NCBI RefSeq assembly: GCF_009727055.1
Contig: NC_052357.1
Location: 8,853,126-8,917,125 of the forward strand
Length of the DNA: 64,000 nt
Source: Benincasa hispida
Lineage: Eukaryota; Streptophyta; Magnoliopsida; Cucurbitales; Cucurbitaceae
Direction of reading: 5' to 3'
The notes under the pieces were generated by a model, which saw only the letters and a program-made list of their open reading frames with translations, was not told the origin of the DNA and made no database searches. This document shows, piece after piece, positions 44,835-57,032 of the stretch (within the stretch, counting starts at the first letter, position 1; each line of letters begins with the position of its first letter). A program made the position numbers and the translations under genes.

Positions 44835-47714
44835 TATCACATCCCGCCCCAGATTTCCCTCTGAGCCTGGGAAAGAGTGTGACTGCAGCAGTTATCAACC
44901 CTTTCGTTGACACTTATTGCCTAAAAACTCTTGCAGAAATAACTCTGATACCAATGTACAAATTGAACAATCAACTGATTAAGTAGGACCATTTTATTTC
45001 AACAATGTAACATTTATACAACTCCAAGACTTAATTACAAGTTTACAACAACTGTAAAACCCTCCGGAAGTGTAACTGTGGCACGTGGCAGACCTTGACC
45101 TTAGCAGCACCCTGGAACTCCTCACCTTTCGCTACCTGGGGAGGGGGGGGGGATAAAACATAAAACATGGTAAACATGAGCTATAAAGCCTAGTGAGTGG
45201 TGCCTTTAGATAAACAAATGACTTTGTCAACAGAAATATACTTTTGGGAAAGTAATGCATAGTCAACAAGAACATTACTAGAAGTTCAATATTATTTTCC
45301 AGCCAAACCGCTGGACAATCCCTAGCTTGACCGCTGGTTAAAACAATCAACCTCAGCTTGACCTCTAGTTATTACATAATAAAAACATCCCCAGTACTTT
45401 CACACGTATACTAAGACAACAACAATTCCTGTGGAAACTTTCCCTGTACCCTATTATCCCACCGTGCACATCGACTATTTTCCCGCTAGATATGCTAGGT
45501 AACTTGACTATATTTTCCGCCGGTCGTCACTGGCTATCATTTTCCGCCGACTGAAGCCGACTATATTTTCCCGCCAAGTACCCTTTTCAAGCATGCTAAC
45601 TATATATCCCGGGTACAATTTCAGTTTCCAAAACAAACATACAAGCAATTTCTCAACAAGCATAGTAATCAGATGAACATATATCCCTGATCATGCCAAT
45701 TTAACATTATTCCCTATATATATTTACCTATATATAGAAATTATATCAACAATACAACACACAATAACCACTCACCTTGGTTGGTTAGGAACTTTCCTTT
45801 CCAAAGTTCCTTAGGTTTCCTTGGTTCCCTTTTGAACCCTAAATTTCAGATTCAATTATCAGCTTATATTACTTATAGTTCTAGAACTTATTTTAAGATA
45901 CTTTCTTCTGCAATCATGTTCTTTCTCAGGAAGCTTACCATAAAATCTTAGCTCAGAAATCCTCATGGTTTAGCCGAAATCTTCAAAACATCAATATTGG
46001 CTAGTTTACCCGACAACCTGACCCTTCTGTCTTTTTCTCAGCTTCCAGCCCAATTCCTTGGAGCTTCTTCTCCGGAAGCCCCACCATGAAAACTAGACTC
46101 TTTTATCTTTCAGATGGCTTTAGAATCACATCAAACTCATGAGTATTCTTGGAGAACTTCTCGTTCCAAGTTTATGCTACTTCCTGTCTTTTCTGCCCGA
46201 TAACATCTCCCCTCTTGGAACTTCTTGACCAACGCATGGTCTTGTTACCAATGCATGGTCTTCTCCCAATTAGTCCTCACACACTCTTCTTTATGTCCTT
46301 TGAAGAGAATTTGAGTTCTCATCTGAAATCCTTGGCCCTATTTATAGGCGTCCAAGATTGCTCCACGGCTGACACCTCCTACTTGGCTGCATGTCCAAGT
46401 GTCTTTTCTTCACACCATCAACACATTCTTACATCAGCACAAGCCAAAGTGTCTTCTTCTCCTTTCACCAATGCATAACCCTCATCCTTTACATGTCTTC
46501 TTATGCATCCACCTAATTTTCTTAAGGTTTAAGAATTCCTCCTAATAAGCCACATGTCTGGATGACGTCCTCCATATGCTCATCCTTCCTATGCATCCAC
46601 AAACCCTTGGATGTTCAATGCATAGTATGACATCAACGCATAGTAGGCCATCAATGCATAGCAACCCTTGGTTCCCCTTGGTTTTCAACATGACAACATC
46701 GCAACCCAACTCACTCAGTCATCGCAAGCCTTAACCAACGCAAGAGCCAACCACCATGTGTCCAACCTAACCCATCGCATGGCCTTTGTCCAACGCATCC
46801 ATCGTGCAAGCCATTGTCAACCTCCAACGCATAGCAAGGTCGCACAGCCTCGACGTATAGTATGGTTGCTTAGCATCAATCGCATGGCTCGCTTGTCATC
46901 AACGCATCGCTCGCATGAGTCGCTTGGCTTGGGCGTTTGGCCGGCAGCTTGGCATCGACGCATCGCTTGGCATGGCAGCTTGGCATCGATGCATTGCTTG
47001 GCATGGCATCGACACAGCAGCTTAGCATCGCTCGCAGGGCTCGCTCGGTCGCTCGACGCATGGGCACTGGCATTGACGCATGGGCTCGCTCGGCATGGGC
47101 GCTTAGCATCGCTTGTAGGGTTCGCTCGGCCGCTCGACGCATGGTGTGCTGTGCATCGATGCATGCCACCCTCTAGCGCATGCCCTACCCGTGTCCTTGC
47201 CTACCCTTGCGTCCGTATGCCTTCTGCATAGCCGACCCTCGTGCCATCTAACCTTCCAACGCATCACTTTCAACTTTCTTCCTTCAGCCATATGGACGCA
47301 TACCACCATTCCAACGCATCCATCGCATCTAATGCATCCAACACATCCAACGCATCCAATGCATCCATCATCTAACGCATCCAACGCATCCAACGCATCC
47401 GACGCATCCATCAATTAGGTTTATACTTAGCCAATTTTCCCAAGTTTTTCCCCAAAAGTCAAGCTTCCAAATTCACACTTTTTCTTCTCCCTTTGCCCAA
47501 GTAATCTCTCCAAGATCTTATGGTCAACGCATAGCAATGCCTAGTCCAACACTTAGTCAAGTTTTCATCAATTTAAGCTTAACTCAAAACTACTAAAGGA
47601 AAATCTATTCAACACCTAGAAATTTCCTTCACTTTAACATAGGATTTAACTTTTACTTAGTTAATTTCCTTAACCACTTGCTTAAGTAGGAATAATGGAA
47701 ATCTGGGTTTCCCA
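44835..47714 (-). mobile_element. Large solo LTR (S3, 2.9 kb) inside gypsy B
   Basis: Flanked by perfect 5-bp duplications CCACC (44830-44834 and 47715-47719); removing it rejoins RNase H (ALSRKV) to the integrase head (AHSAALITRQ). On the minus strand it runs TGGGAAACCCAGATTT... to ...GCGGGATGTGATA and has an 11-bp CCCAGATTTCC inverted repeat near both ends. A TATA box (CTATAAATAGG, minus, about 46337-46347) supports the LTR reading. U3 holds GCATC-rich minisatellites. The plus-strand 187-codon frame at 46668-47231 is repeat-derived. Confidence 0.75.
46840..47415. repeat. GCATC/ACGCATCC minisatellites in S3 U3
   Basis: 46840-47170: long stretch of 'cttggcatcgacgcatcgct' variants, GC-rich. 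47285-47415: short tandem 'aacgcatcc' (9-10 bp) units. Several overlapping frames on both strands (Ala/Arg/Ser/His-rich) are by-products. Confidence 0.75.
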
Positions 47715-47956
47715 CCACCTTTCTACTTAGGGCATCTGCCACTACATTTGCCTGTCCTGGGTGGTACAAAATTTCACAATCATAATCCTTCACCAGTTCT
47801 AACCACCTTATTTGCCTCATGTTCAACTCCTTTTGAGTCAAAAAGTACTTTAAACTCTTGTGGTCAGTGAAGATCTGTATCTTCTCTCCATATAAGTAGT
47901 GCCTCCAGATTTTGAGAGTGAAAACCACTGCTGTTAATTCCAAGTCGTGTGTGGGA
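47715..47956 (-). pseudogene. Gypsy B RNase H fragment
   Basis: Minus-strand reading [20 protein letters not shown], then [20 protein letters not shown] and [18 protein letters not shown]: the RNase H domain of Ty3/gypsy, including the TDHKSL catalytic region. The element is cut at about 47957, so reverse transcriptase, protease, gag and the 5' LTR are absent. Confidence 0.85.
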
Positions 47957-48945
47957 TAACTAGTTTAGTCAGTTATTCATGTACCGTTGGAGCTTTAAGC
48001 TACAGGTTCATAAGGTTCCCTTAGTAGCTCAATAGATTCAAGTTGAAAATCAGTTCTTAGTGTTAGTTTGAAGTATTCAAATTGACAAGAAGAAATTCAA
48101 TTATATATGATATAATTAGTGTGATGTATGAGATACATCAAGTGGAGGATTAATGTAAATATGATTTACATTAAATACCATAAAACAAAAAAAGAACTAT
48201 GGTTTATATGTTTCATGAGATGAAATATTAAAACTATGGGTTATAAATATGATATGGTAAGTTGGTTATCATATATATTTATAATAATATTAATTATTGA
48301 TAATTATCTATTTTTCTCTAATAATCAATTGAGTGGGAGGTTATTGGTGGTTTTATGGTAATAGTGAGATAAAGGAAAAAATGTTTTCATAAATTTAGGG
48401 AGTTGCCACTTTCGGAAAGTAACTCATGGATAAGATTATCAAGTGAAAAGGTTTCACTAAGCGATAGTGTATAGAGAGACTAAACGGTCGTGGGGTTTGA
48501 CTATACGATAGTTCATTCAGCTGATCATAGCTAAACGATCGGTGGCATTGTCTATACGATAGGCTACCATTTACTACATGATCGAGCATTCGTCTATACG
48601 ATAGAAAACTTTCTATCTCCCACTTGCTCGATCGTCTACACGATTGTTTCTCCTCCTGTCTCTTCCTTAAACCAAGTTCCTACATAGCCCACAACTCCTG
48701 AATTCTCACACTGAGAATACCAAGGTAACCATTGTGGTGGTGTTGTTTGAGGGCTGTATATTACTGTCTTGGACGCTTGGAGATTGATAGAAGAAGTCGT
48801 GAAGAATGGTTCTTCAAAGGTACGTAGACTCTTTCCCTTGATACTCTTAAAGCATGCTGTAATTTCTTGTTGTGCATGACCAATTAGTTTCCGTTCTTGT
48901 ACTATAATTGTTGTTGTCCATGGAAATCCTTATGTCTGATTTCCT
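47957..48945 (+). mobile_element. Copia LTR fragment, plus strand
   Basis: Matches about 9137-10210 of the LTR at 8326 ('agtttagtcagttattca' onward, 'ctatctcccacttgct', 'gagaataccaagg'). Truncated at both sides: it replaces gypsy B on the left and abuts the reverse transcriptase of copia D (opposite strand) on the right, with the exact junction unclear between 48890 and 48946. Contains an ACGATCG-type motif cluster (48460-48660). Confidence 0.7.
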
Positions 48946-49790
48946 TCACATACTTCGCCTCTCCCAAACCTTTCATTTGGAATTGGGCGGCTAGCCACTT
49001 TTTAATGTTAGTCAGAAAACCTACATCATTCCCAATGAGTAGGATATCATCTATATACAGTACCAGGAAAGCTACTGAGCTGTTAACAATTTTCTTGTAA
49101 ACACAAGGCTCATCAACATTTTGATCAAAGGCAAACAATTTGATCGCACTATAAAATTTAATGTTCCACGATCTAGACGCTTGTTTCAGCCCATAAATGG
49201 ACCTATTAAGTTTGCAAACTCTTTGCTCTTGAACTGGAACTATGAATCCTTCTGGTTGAGCCATGTAGATGGTCTCCTCAAGATTACCATTAAGAAAGGC
49301 AGTCTTGATGTCCATTTGCCATATCTCATAATCATAAAATGTGGCTATGGACAAGAGTATCCTGATAGACTTCAACATGACAACAGGTGAGAAAGTTTCC
49401 TCATAGTCCACTTCTTTGACCTGGGTATAACTCTACGAGTCTAGCCTTAAAGGTTTGTACCTTTCAATCTACACCTCGTTTTCTCTTGTAGATCCACTTA
49501 TACCTTATAGGTTTTACCCCATCAGGCTGATCCACAAGTTCATAGACATTATTGAAGTACATAGACTTCATTTCCTGGTTCATGGCTTTAATCCACTCAT
49601 CTTTGTCATTATCTTCCATTGCTTGCTTATAAGACAACGGATCCTCGACCCCATCATCAGAAATGATGTTTTGGGCTTCAGTCAAACCTATGTAGTGATT
49701 CAGTGGGTTCGCAACCCTCTCACTATTTCTAGGCAGTCTCAACTCTTAAGATGGTTGACTAGATGCACCAACATCAACAACTCTTATTGA
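48946..49790 (-). pseudogene. Copia element D reverse transcriptase (truncated)
   Basis: The minus frame 48902-49411 reads YEETFSPVVMLKSIRILLSI, WQMDIKTAFLNGNLEETIYM, YGLKQASRSWN and the catalytic LVLYIDDILLIGND. 49464-49742 holds the preceding linker (SYKQAMEDNDKDEWIKAMNQ, KWIYKRKRG). It stops at FQMKGLGEAKYV, so the thumb and RNase H are gone. The YIDD motif is intact, but stops lie between the frames. Confidence 0.85.
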
Positions 49791-50810
49791 TTTATCAGTC
49801 TGTTCAATAACTCTTATTGAAACCTTAGTAGTTTCACTAGAAGTCTCATGTAAAACAAGCTTGCTTCATGGTTTATGATCACTGATGTAGTCTTCTTCCA
49901 AGAAGATAGCGTTTGTCGACACAAACACTTTGTTCTCACTCGGATCTTCGAAGTATCCACCCCTCGTTTCCCTAGGGTAGCCTACAAAGAGGCAAACTTT
50001 CGAACGCGGTTCCAACTTCTTCGGGTTAGTCACAAGTATGTGGGCCGAACATCCTCAAATCTTGAAATGGCATAAACTACCTTTACGACCTCTCTACAAC
50101 TCAAAAGGTGTTTCAAAAACACTTTTCGAAAGAATGTTGTTCAAAATATAACATGTAGTCTCCACTGCAAAACCCCAAAACGAGTCTGAAAGATGAGCAT
50201 AACTCATCAGATCGAACCATGCCCAACAAGGTTCTGTTTCTCCTTTCTGATACACCATTCTGCTTAGGTGTACCAGGGGCCAAGAGTTGGGACGCAATCC
50301 ATGTTCTATCATATAGTTCTGGAATTGGAGGTTCATATACTCTCCACCACAATCAGATCGTAGTGTTTTTATCTTTTAATCTAACAGGTTTTCAACTTCA
50401 GCCTTATACTCCTTGAACTTGTCAAAGGGTTCAGACTTACGTTGCATTAGGTAGAAATACCCGTACCTTGAATAATCATCTACGAAAGAGATGAAATATT
50501 CATACCCACCTCGAGCCCTAACACTTATTGGACCACAGAGGTTTGAATGTATAAGCTCCAAGGTTTCCTTGGCTTTATAACCTTTTCCAGTAAAAGGTTG
50601 TTTGGTCATCTTACCTTCAAGGCATGATTCACACATTGGCAAGGAGTTTTCTTCTAAACTCTTTAGAAGTCCACATTTCACCAACTGCTCAATCCTATTG
50701 AGATTGATGTGACCTAACCTTAGATGCCAAAGATGAGCATTTTCCTTAGGAAAAACCTTTGGTCTTTTTGCTGTTGTTGTTGTACTAAACATTTCAGTAT
50801 TAGACAAGGC
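49791..50810 (-). pseudogene. Copia element D integrase
   Basis: 50376-50807 reads HLWHLRLGHINLNRIEQLVK, MCESCLEGKMTKQPFTGKG (zinc module) and HSNLCGPISVRARGGYEYF...VDDYSRYGY; the first catalytic Asp position is Asn in HSN. 50094-50352 carries LRSDCGGEY and the following part in two frames, and 49791-50090 the SKVCLFVGYPRETRGGYF tail. Several stops and frameshifts. Same family as element A. Confidence 0.8.
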
Positions 50811-51059
50811 TTTTTATGTCTAGCGACCTTAGTACATACAAGTTATTTTCCATTGAACCAAAACCAATCTCCATCCCATTCTTGAAAATAAACACTTTAT
50901 TCTCAGAAAAAGGAGACGGTATAACCTTGTTCAATGAGACAAGAAACCGAGATTAAGTTCCTCTTGATATGAGGAACTACAAAAACATTATCCAGTAACA
51001 AATAACGTTTCTTGTCCAAAAATAACTTCAGCCTGCCTACAGCAACAGCCAAACAACCT

Positions 51060-51710
51060 CACCGGTATCGACTCAAAGAGTTAACTCTCCCTGTGGCAAT
51101 GTTTTCTAGGAACTAAATCCTTGGTAGGAAGAACTGACATGGTTCTTAGCACCTTAATCAAGGATCCAGGCAGAATCATCATTCTCTACCAAACACATCC
51201 TCCAAGACCAATAAATCATATTTGCTGTCTTTAGACTTCCTCCTCTTTTGAAGAGTAATGCGATCAGTATCAGAACCTAAATATTCTCTAAGTTCCATTT
51301 CAGAGAACATTTCTCGTCGATGAACTTTAACAGAGTCAACAACACTTTCTTTCTCTTCCTGGATGTTATCTTGGGAATTGACACTACTGGTTTCTTTGTC
51401 ATCCATCCCTTTGTGCTCAAAAAGTGAGAACTGATGTTCAAATAATTCTTGCAACGAGTCCATGATCTCACGTGCAATGACCATGTTCTCAACCCTTTTG
51501 GCCAAAGCATCAGGTATGCTAACCAAAATGTGAAGTCGGGCCAATGAATTAGCCTTCATCCATACCTCATATGTATTACGAATGTTTCGCAATGCATCAA
51601 AGGTCAGGACTTGAGGACACTTCTCAACCATGAAAAACTCGAGGTCGTTTACCACGAAATATGTTTTAACGAACTCTTTCCACTATATGTATCGATCAAA
51701 CTAGAGGCAT
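51060..51710 (-). pseudogene. Copia element D gag and protease
   Basis: The minus frame 51179-51655 holds ALRNIRNTYEVWMKANSLAR, DALAKRVENMVIAREIMDSL and an acidic C-terminus: an internally shortened UBN2-type GAG. Protease follows at 51060-51185 with AWILD-stop-GAKNHV where the DSGA motif should be; a stop replaces the expected Ser, so it is dead. Confidence 0.75.
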
Positions 51711-53400
51711 TTAATGGAAAAACATTCATGTTGCTAAAAAAAGAAATACATTGACCTATATTAGGTTTTAAGCAAATACTCGTTGAAAAACATACAACAT
51801 TCGATATGATTTAGCAAAACTGAAATGAACCCCATGTGACATCTAGTTTCGCAATGACGCTTCAAAGGTTTAAGATAAAAGCTACCGAAGGGTGGTCAAT
51901 TTATCCCTCCTTTGAATTGAGACATTCTCAACTAGTCATTAATACCAGAACAACTCTTGCTTCTATTACGACAAGCCATCATTGATTTGGTCAAGAAATC
52001 ATTAACTTGTTTAACAATTTCTCATAAGTGTGACTTGTCATTTTAGGCCCTAGAGTTTTGCCCCAAGCAGCCAATCTGAAGGGAAAAAATCCGATTGGGG
52101 CAAAAACTAAAGTCTATCCATTTCTGGAGTTCACCTTGATATTGACTAACTACACAAAACCCATCCGAAAGGGGATGCTCCTAGGGCGCCACGAGGGATG
52201 CAAGAATGATCTCACGGTGCGAACCAATGAAGAAGACTACAGGACGTATTGACACACACCCTTCACCCACTTACTATAAAAACTCTCTTCGTCCACCTTG
52301 ATATTGACTCATGCAAACACCATCCAAAGGGGGATGCTGCTAGGGCACCACGAGGCCAGAATCTCACGGTGTGAACATTTAAGGAGAAACGTGAGTGGAA
52401 TCATTGACATATCATATATATCTCTTCCTCCCACTAAGTATTTTATAACCTAGGGTTTAGTTTACTTAGAAAAAACACGACTAAGAATTTTAACTAAGTG
52501 ACTTTTTAGGTTTGACCAAGTGTAACATTTACATTGGAAAGTTGAAACAACTTTTGATCATCATTCATTAAACTCTTTAACGAAGTCTTTGATCACTGTC
52601 GCATGCTTGTAGAAAATCTATCTAATTCACTTTTCCAGGTAGGTTCCCAGGTAGGGGTGTTCCATTTCCGTCAGCTTAAGTACCCAACCTAGATAGAATC
52701 CGCCATAAACAAAAGGTCCCTTATAGATAGATTTAATACAAATTTAATCTTTTATGTCAATCAATTTAATCCTATTAAATTGATTTAAAAAGATAAAACT
52801 TAGGCATCTAATCTCATTAGAGCCTTGAACTTAGGTCTATCTCAATCCAATTTTAAAACCCTTTTAAAACATGAGTTCACCCTAAGTCCGCATGTAACTC
52901 TTTCTTATCGATTTTAGTTCTAATTTCCATTATAACGCTTATAACCGGAAACAACCAAAAGCATCCACAACGTGAAGCAAACACATACAAGGCATTCATA
53001 ACATTTACAAATAAGCCTAAGTGTTATGCTCCATGCATTACTCATTCATTGCTACTTTTATATAACACTTATACAACCAAGCAATGAACCAAGCAAACAT
53101 GCTTCAATTCATCCTTATATTATAACACTTATAATATAAAGATGATGCATCAATATGCTTACTGCATGCATAAATATAACTCTTATATTTTATGATGCCT
53201 GCGCATGCTCTCTTCTAATTTCATCATGCCAATAGCTATATTATAACACTTATAATATATGATGCGTGAATAATTGCATAACCTAAGGTGAGTTTCAAAT
53301 CTATGTGTCATACACTATGGCATATAAACAACATACATCACATGTACATTAAATAAAAGTTGATGAACCGGGATAATTAGACTCAAATCCTGAAAAAAAA
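51711..53400 (-). other. Leader of copia element D
   Basis: Untranslated region homologous to 1829-4109 of element A: 'gtaggttcccaggtaggggt' (52640), 'aggtcccttatagatagatt' (52711), duplicated 'tccaccttgatattgact' blocks (52130 and 52277), and hairpins at 53115 and 53237. The frame at 52058-52252 lies within it. No LTR or primer site is recognisable before element E starts at 53524. Confidence 0.6.
53115..53259 (-). repeat. TTATAACACTTATAA hairpins in the leader of element D
   Basis: Two perfect hairpins: 53115-53139 (11-bp stem, CAC loop) and 53237-53259 (10-bp stem, CAC loop), each followed by a 'gatgatgcatc/gatgcgtg' word. Weaker relatives occur near 52932, 53065 and 53173. Counterpart of the series at 2611-2958. 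Confidence 0.65.
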
Positions 53401-53523
53401 AAAAACAAAGCTAACTATTACAAATACCAATGAGTCTCTGGTTCAAACAGGCGAACCAAGTCTTAAACCGTCTGGGCGAAGAAATGCGTCTCCTTGATTG
53501 TGTACCAAACTCCTTGTGATCAC

Positions 53524-55357
53524 TGTTATGTAGAAATTGATCTTATGTCACACAACGCATGGATGCATATGATGCAAGTTCATGTGATACTACTTCTAGA
53601 TATGTGTTAATTAACAATGTTCTTGTAGTATGCTGTGCGTTGTCACAAGTTTTCTTGCATTGAAACCAAGTATAATTTCACCGTAAGTTTCTTGGTGTGA
53701 TCTGAGGTCGAACACAAGGACTGTTTGAGGTTATTGCGTTATGCTTGTGATACATGTGACCAGGGGTTTTCAATTAATAAAAGTTGTTGTGTACAAGAAT
53801 ATAAACATGCGATAAAGTAAAGTAAAGCGGTAAAGATGCGATAATAAAATAAATTGCATTAAAGTAAATCTAATCTAAGATGATACAAAATACAGGTTTC
53901 ATGATACAAGATATTGAGGTCAAGGCTGACTGTGAAGATGTACAAAAATTGTGTTATGCGGTGGCAAGTCTTATGTGTGAAATAGAAAGAGGAAAGATAA
54001 TTAGTACAAACATCGTAAGTTCTTTAATTGTGTTAAAGGCATAAATACGGTTCGGCTTTTCCCTTGACGTACACCTCTCGGTGATCGGCTGCGCTCCCAC
54101 ATCTCTGTGGCGAAATAGGGACAAATGTGATGAACGCAAGGTTTCTTCCATCTCTGAAAGTACATCTTGCTTTAGTTAATACGTTCTTCTAACCTTCTCT
54201 CGACAGATCAGAATGACATCTTCACTTCTGCTCTCACAAGTGAAGATGTTGTCTAGCATGCTTTAGCTAAACATTCTTATTTCTTTAGCACAGAGTAAGT
54301 TACTTGTTTAATTCATATTAATTACCAAGGGATTAAGAAGACTATGAATAAAGCGATAAATGGAGGAACGAAAATAGACAGAGAAGGGGATATGAAAACG
54401 ATCGAGACATTCACTATTTCTATTCAGCGTCTGATACATGATTTGTGAATGAAGAGATTAAGAAGATGAAATACAATGATGAATAGAGTTAGAAACAAAT
54501 ATAAATAAACGCCAACATCTTGGCGCCGATCTGGATGGAGATTTTCTTGCCAATGTGGACGGATTGTCTGGACGGATGAGCTTCCCTCTCAGGCTTGCTC
54601 AATTGGTAGCAGGGATCTGAGTATAGAGCTTCGTGGTGGGGATCTGGCAGAATAGCATTGAGACTCATCTCTCGGCCTTGTATTTTTTCTTCCCGGATTT
54701 CTTCCGATCAGTACTCAGCTCAGCCTTTCTCTCAGTAATTTAGCAGTAATTAGCCCTCGTATCAATTATTCCCGTATAGAGTATATCTTTCTCTGAATTC
54801 TATAGGGGTATTTATAGGAGAAAAGCTTTGACTCTTGGCTTGTGAACTGCACTTCTTGTTATGGAAATTTCGGAGATGGAGGAATAAATATTCCTTCTGT
54901 TATACAATCAGACCGTCAAATCTGCACAACGGTTAGTTGTACACGTGTCGCAATCCTCCACCTTTGCGTTGCTCATTTGCATCTTTCGATCGGTCGCTCG
55001 TATGCGGTGTTGTTTTTATTACTGCATGCGGTTGAAATTCAGCTCGGGATCGACTGTCGTATTACACCGTCATTGTGTTAATCGTCTCTTCATTGTTGGT
55101 TAACGGGCGCAATGTGACAGAGATGCGTTATTCAGTTTCTCGTTGAGCCTTGATCGCAAGCGGTGACTTGGTTTCCTGCAAAACAGAGTAAAAATATCCT
55201 CTTCTACCATCTTGACGATTTTAGTGGGTGTAATTGCGTTAGTTCATAATTATTGTATTTTTGAGCTAATTTTCATACAATCAATGCATATTCTTTTTTT
55301 TTGGCCGTAATATCTGAATAAGGCAGTATAAATAACTTGTATTTCTACAAGTTATCA
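53524..55357 (-). mobile_element. Athila-like gypsy element E, 3' LTR
   Basis: On the minus strand TGATAACTTGTAGAAATACA...CATAACA, 1,834 bp, paired with 61883-63699. TATA box (CTATAAATACCCC, minus, about 54807-54819). The sense 65-codon frame 53954-54151 has counterparts in the other LTR copies. Multiple 'gcgcaatg/cgcatgcgg' words. Confidence 0.9.
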
Positions 55358-57030
55358 CACCCAAAAATTTAGATATATGCTTGTCCTCAAGCATATCTTC
55401 TACTAAGACAATAATGCTAAATTCCTCTCCTATATTTTTATGTCGATTGGCTGCTCTAAATGTTACACTTAGGCACATTTCTTAACAACGCAATTTCCTT
55501 CTATCCTTGCTAATTCTAAACAAAGCCCTACTTTATTCTTCTATATAACAAAATTCTGCTCAAAGATGCTTTTCTAATTTTTAAAATAGAATGTTTATCT
55601 CTTCTTTGTCAAAACAACTTGATATGTCTATGTGCAGTGGTCAAACTTTGCGTTATTTATTAGAGACTATTGGTCATAGTTACACTCTTCGTTTTGGTTT
55701 GTTCCCACAGGTGTCATGCGAACATCCAATTACGATTGTGTGCCAATTTCAACTTTAACTCATGATATTCAGAGGAGTTGTCTCTTGCATTCTTTTATTT
55801 CTTTTCTTTTATTTTCCTTTTCCACCTTCGTTTTGGCTTGTTTTTATAGGTGTCATACAGACATCCAACTACGAGCAGGCTCCTTTCACAACTAAACTCT
55901 TATCAGGTTGGGAACAATTTTAAGGTTTTCCCTTGCGCTGACATTGGAGTTTGGCATTTTTTTTTTTATGAAATTGAAAATGAACGCATTTTCTTAATCA
56001 CTGCATATTCTTGATCTTATCTGCTCAGACCTTCCCCGTCTCCAAATTTAAAGATAAGCAAGGTCCTCATTGCGTTGTTTGGATAGACTAGACAAACACT
56101 TAGAATAAAATTTTTAAAAAGAAGGTTTGAGCAGAACTTTGAAAGATAAAAGGTAAAGTACTGCTAAACTAAGAATAACTAAGTGTTGGTCAGAATTTAC
56201 AAAGTATGGGAAGCGTTTCTAAGTATAAACATATATTACATCATGGCAACACAATGAATAACGCAAAAACAAAAGATCAGATTATCGCAAATATTGACAA
56301 AGGATGATAAAGAAAAAGCCACAGGCAAAAAGGAGTGAATATCTACTCAATTGTATTGAATATTAACAAAGTATACAAAGAATTAAAAATTAACGCAATA
56401 CAAAAATTTTACCTATACAAAGAATCAAAGAATTTCGTTAAACTTTTTAAATTTGATTCAGATGGGTGCATGCTAAAATTTGACACCCCGCTTCTAATAA
56501 CGCAAATACATTTTTGCTGAGGACGAGCAACAATGCATGCACCCCCGTAACACACCCCTTAATTAAACGCATTTCTGGAGGATACCTCAACATAGTACAT
56601 TTAGCTAAGGATGGGCAAAGGACACATACGCTCGCAACACACCCCTCAACGCAACGTATTTCGGTGTAATGGATGCAAGGTGTCTCTTGTTAACTCACAA
56701 TGCACCCATCATCGCATTACATACTAATTTCTCTTCCTTTTATGTCATAAAAAACGCAAGTCAAAAAGACTTTGCGGTGTCTAATGTTTCATCCAATCAT
56801 TCACAAAAATTAAAGAACAACGCTACTAATGTATATAAACTAAAAGAATTAAGCATGACATGAAAAATCAAATTGAAGAGAATAATCGAAAACATCAAAT
56901 GCTACTTCTAAAAAGCAGTAAATAACATGATTTAGAAAGCAGTAAAAGAAAATTGTAAAGAAAGCAAGTAAACATAGATAGGGATGCTGATTGAAAGAAG
57001 TTCCCAGAATTACTGCAATCACTTCCCCCG
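55358..57030 (-). other. Element E, 3' non-coding region and polypurine tract
   Basis: About 1.7 kb between the integrase end and the 3' LTR without a credible frame; there is no env-like gene. Next to the LTR the minus strand reads 'cttgaggacaagca...aatttttgggtg' (55358-55395), the arrangement seen at the 3' end of Athila/Tat elements, with the tract priming plus-strand synthesis. Confidence 0.65.
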
Positions 57031-57032
57031 GT

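Noticed and set aside
46668..47231. 187-codon open frame
   Set aside because: Lies inside solo LTR S3, antisense to it, and is composed of GCATC repeats read as Ala/His/Arg/Ser.
52058..52252. 64-codon frame as a gene
   Set aside because: Falls in the leader of copia D, antisense to it, over a duplicated non-coding block.
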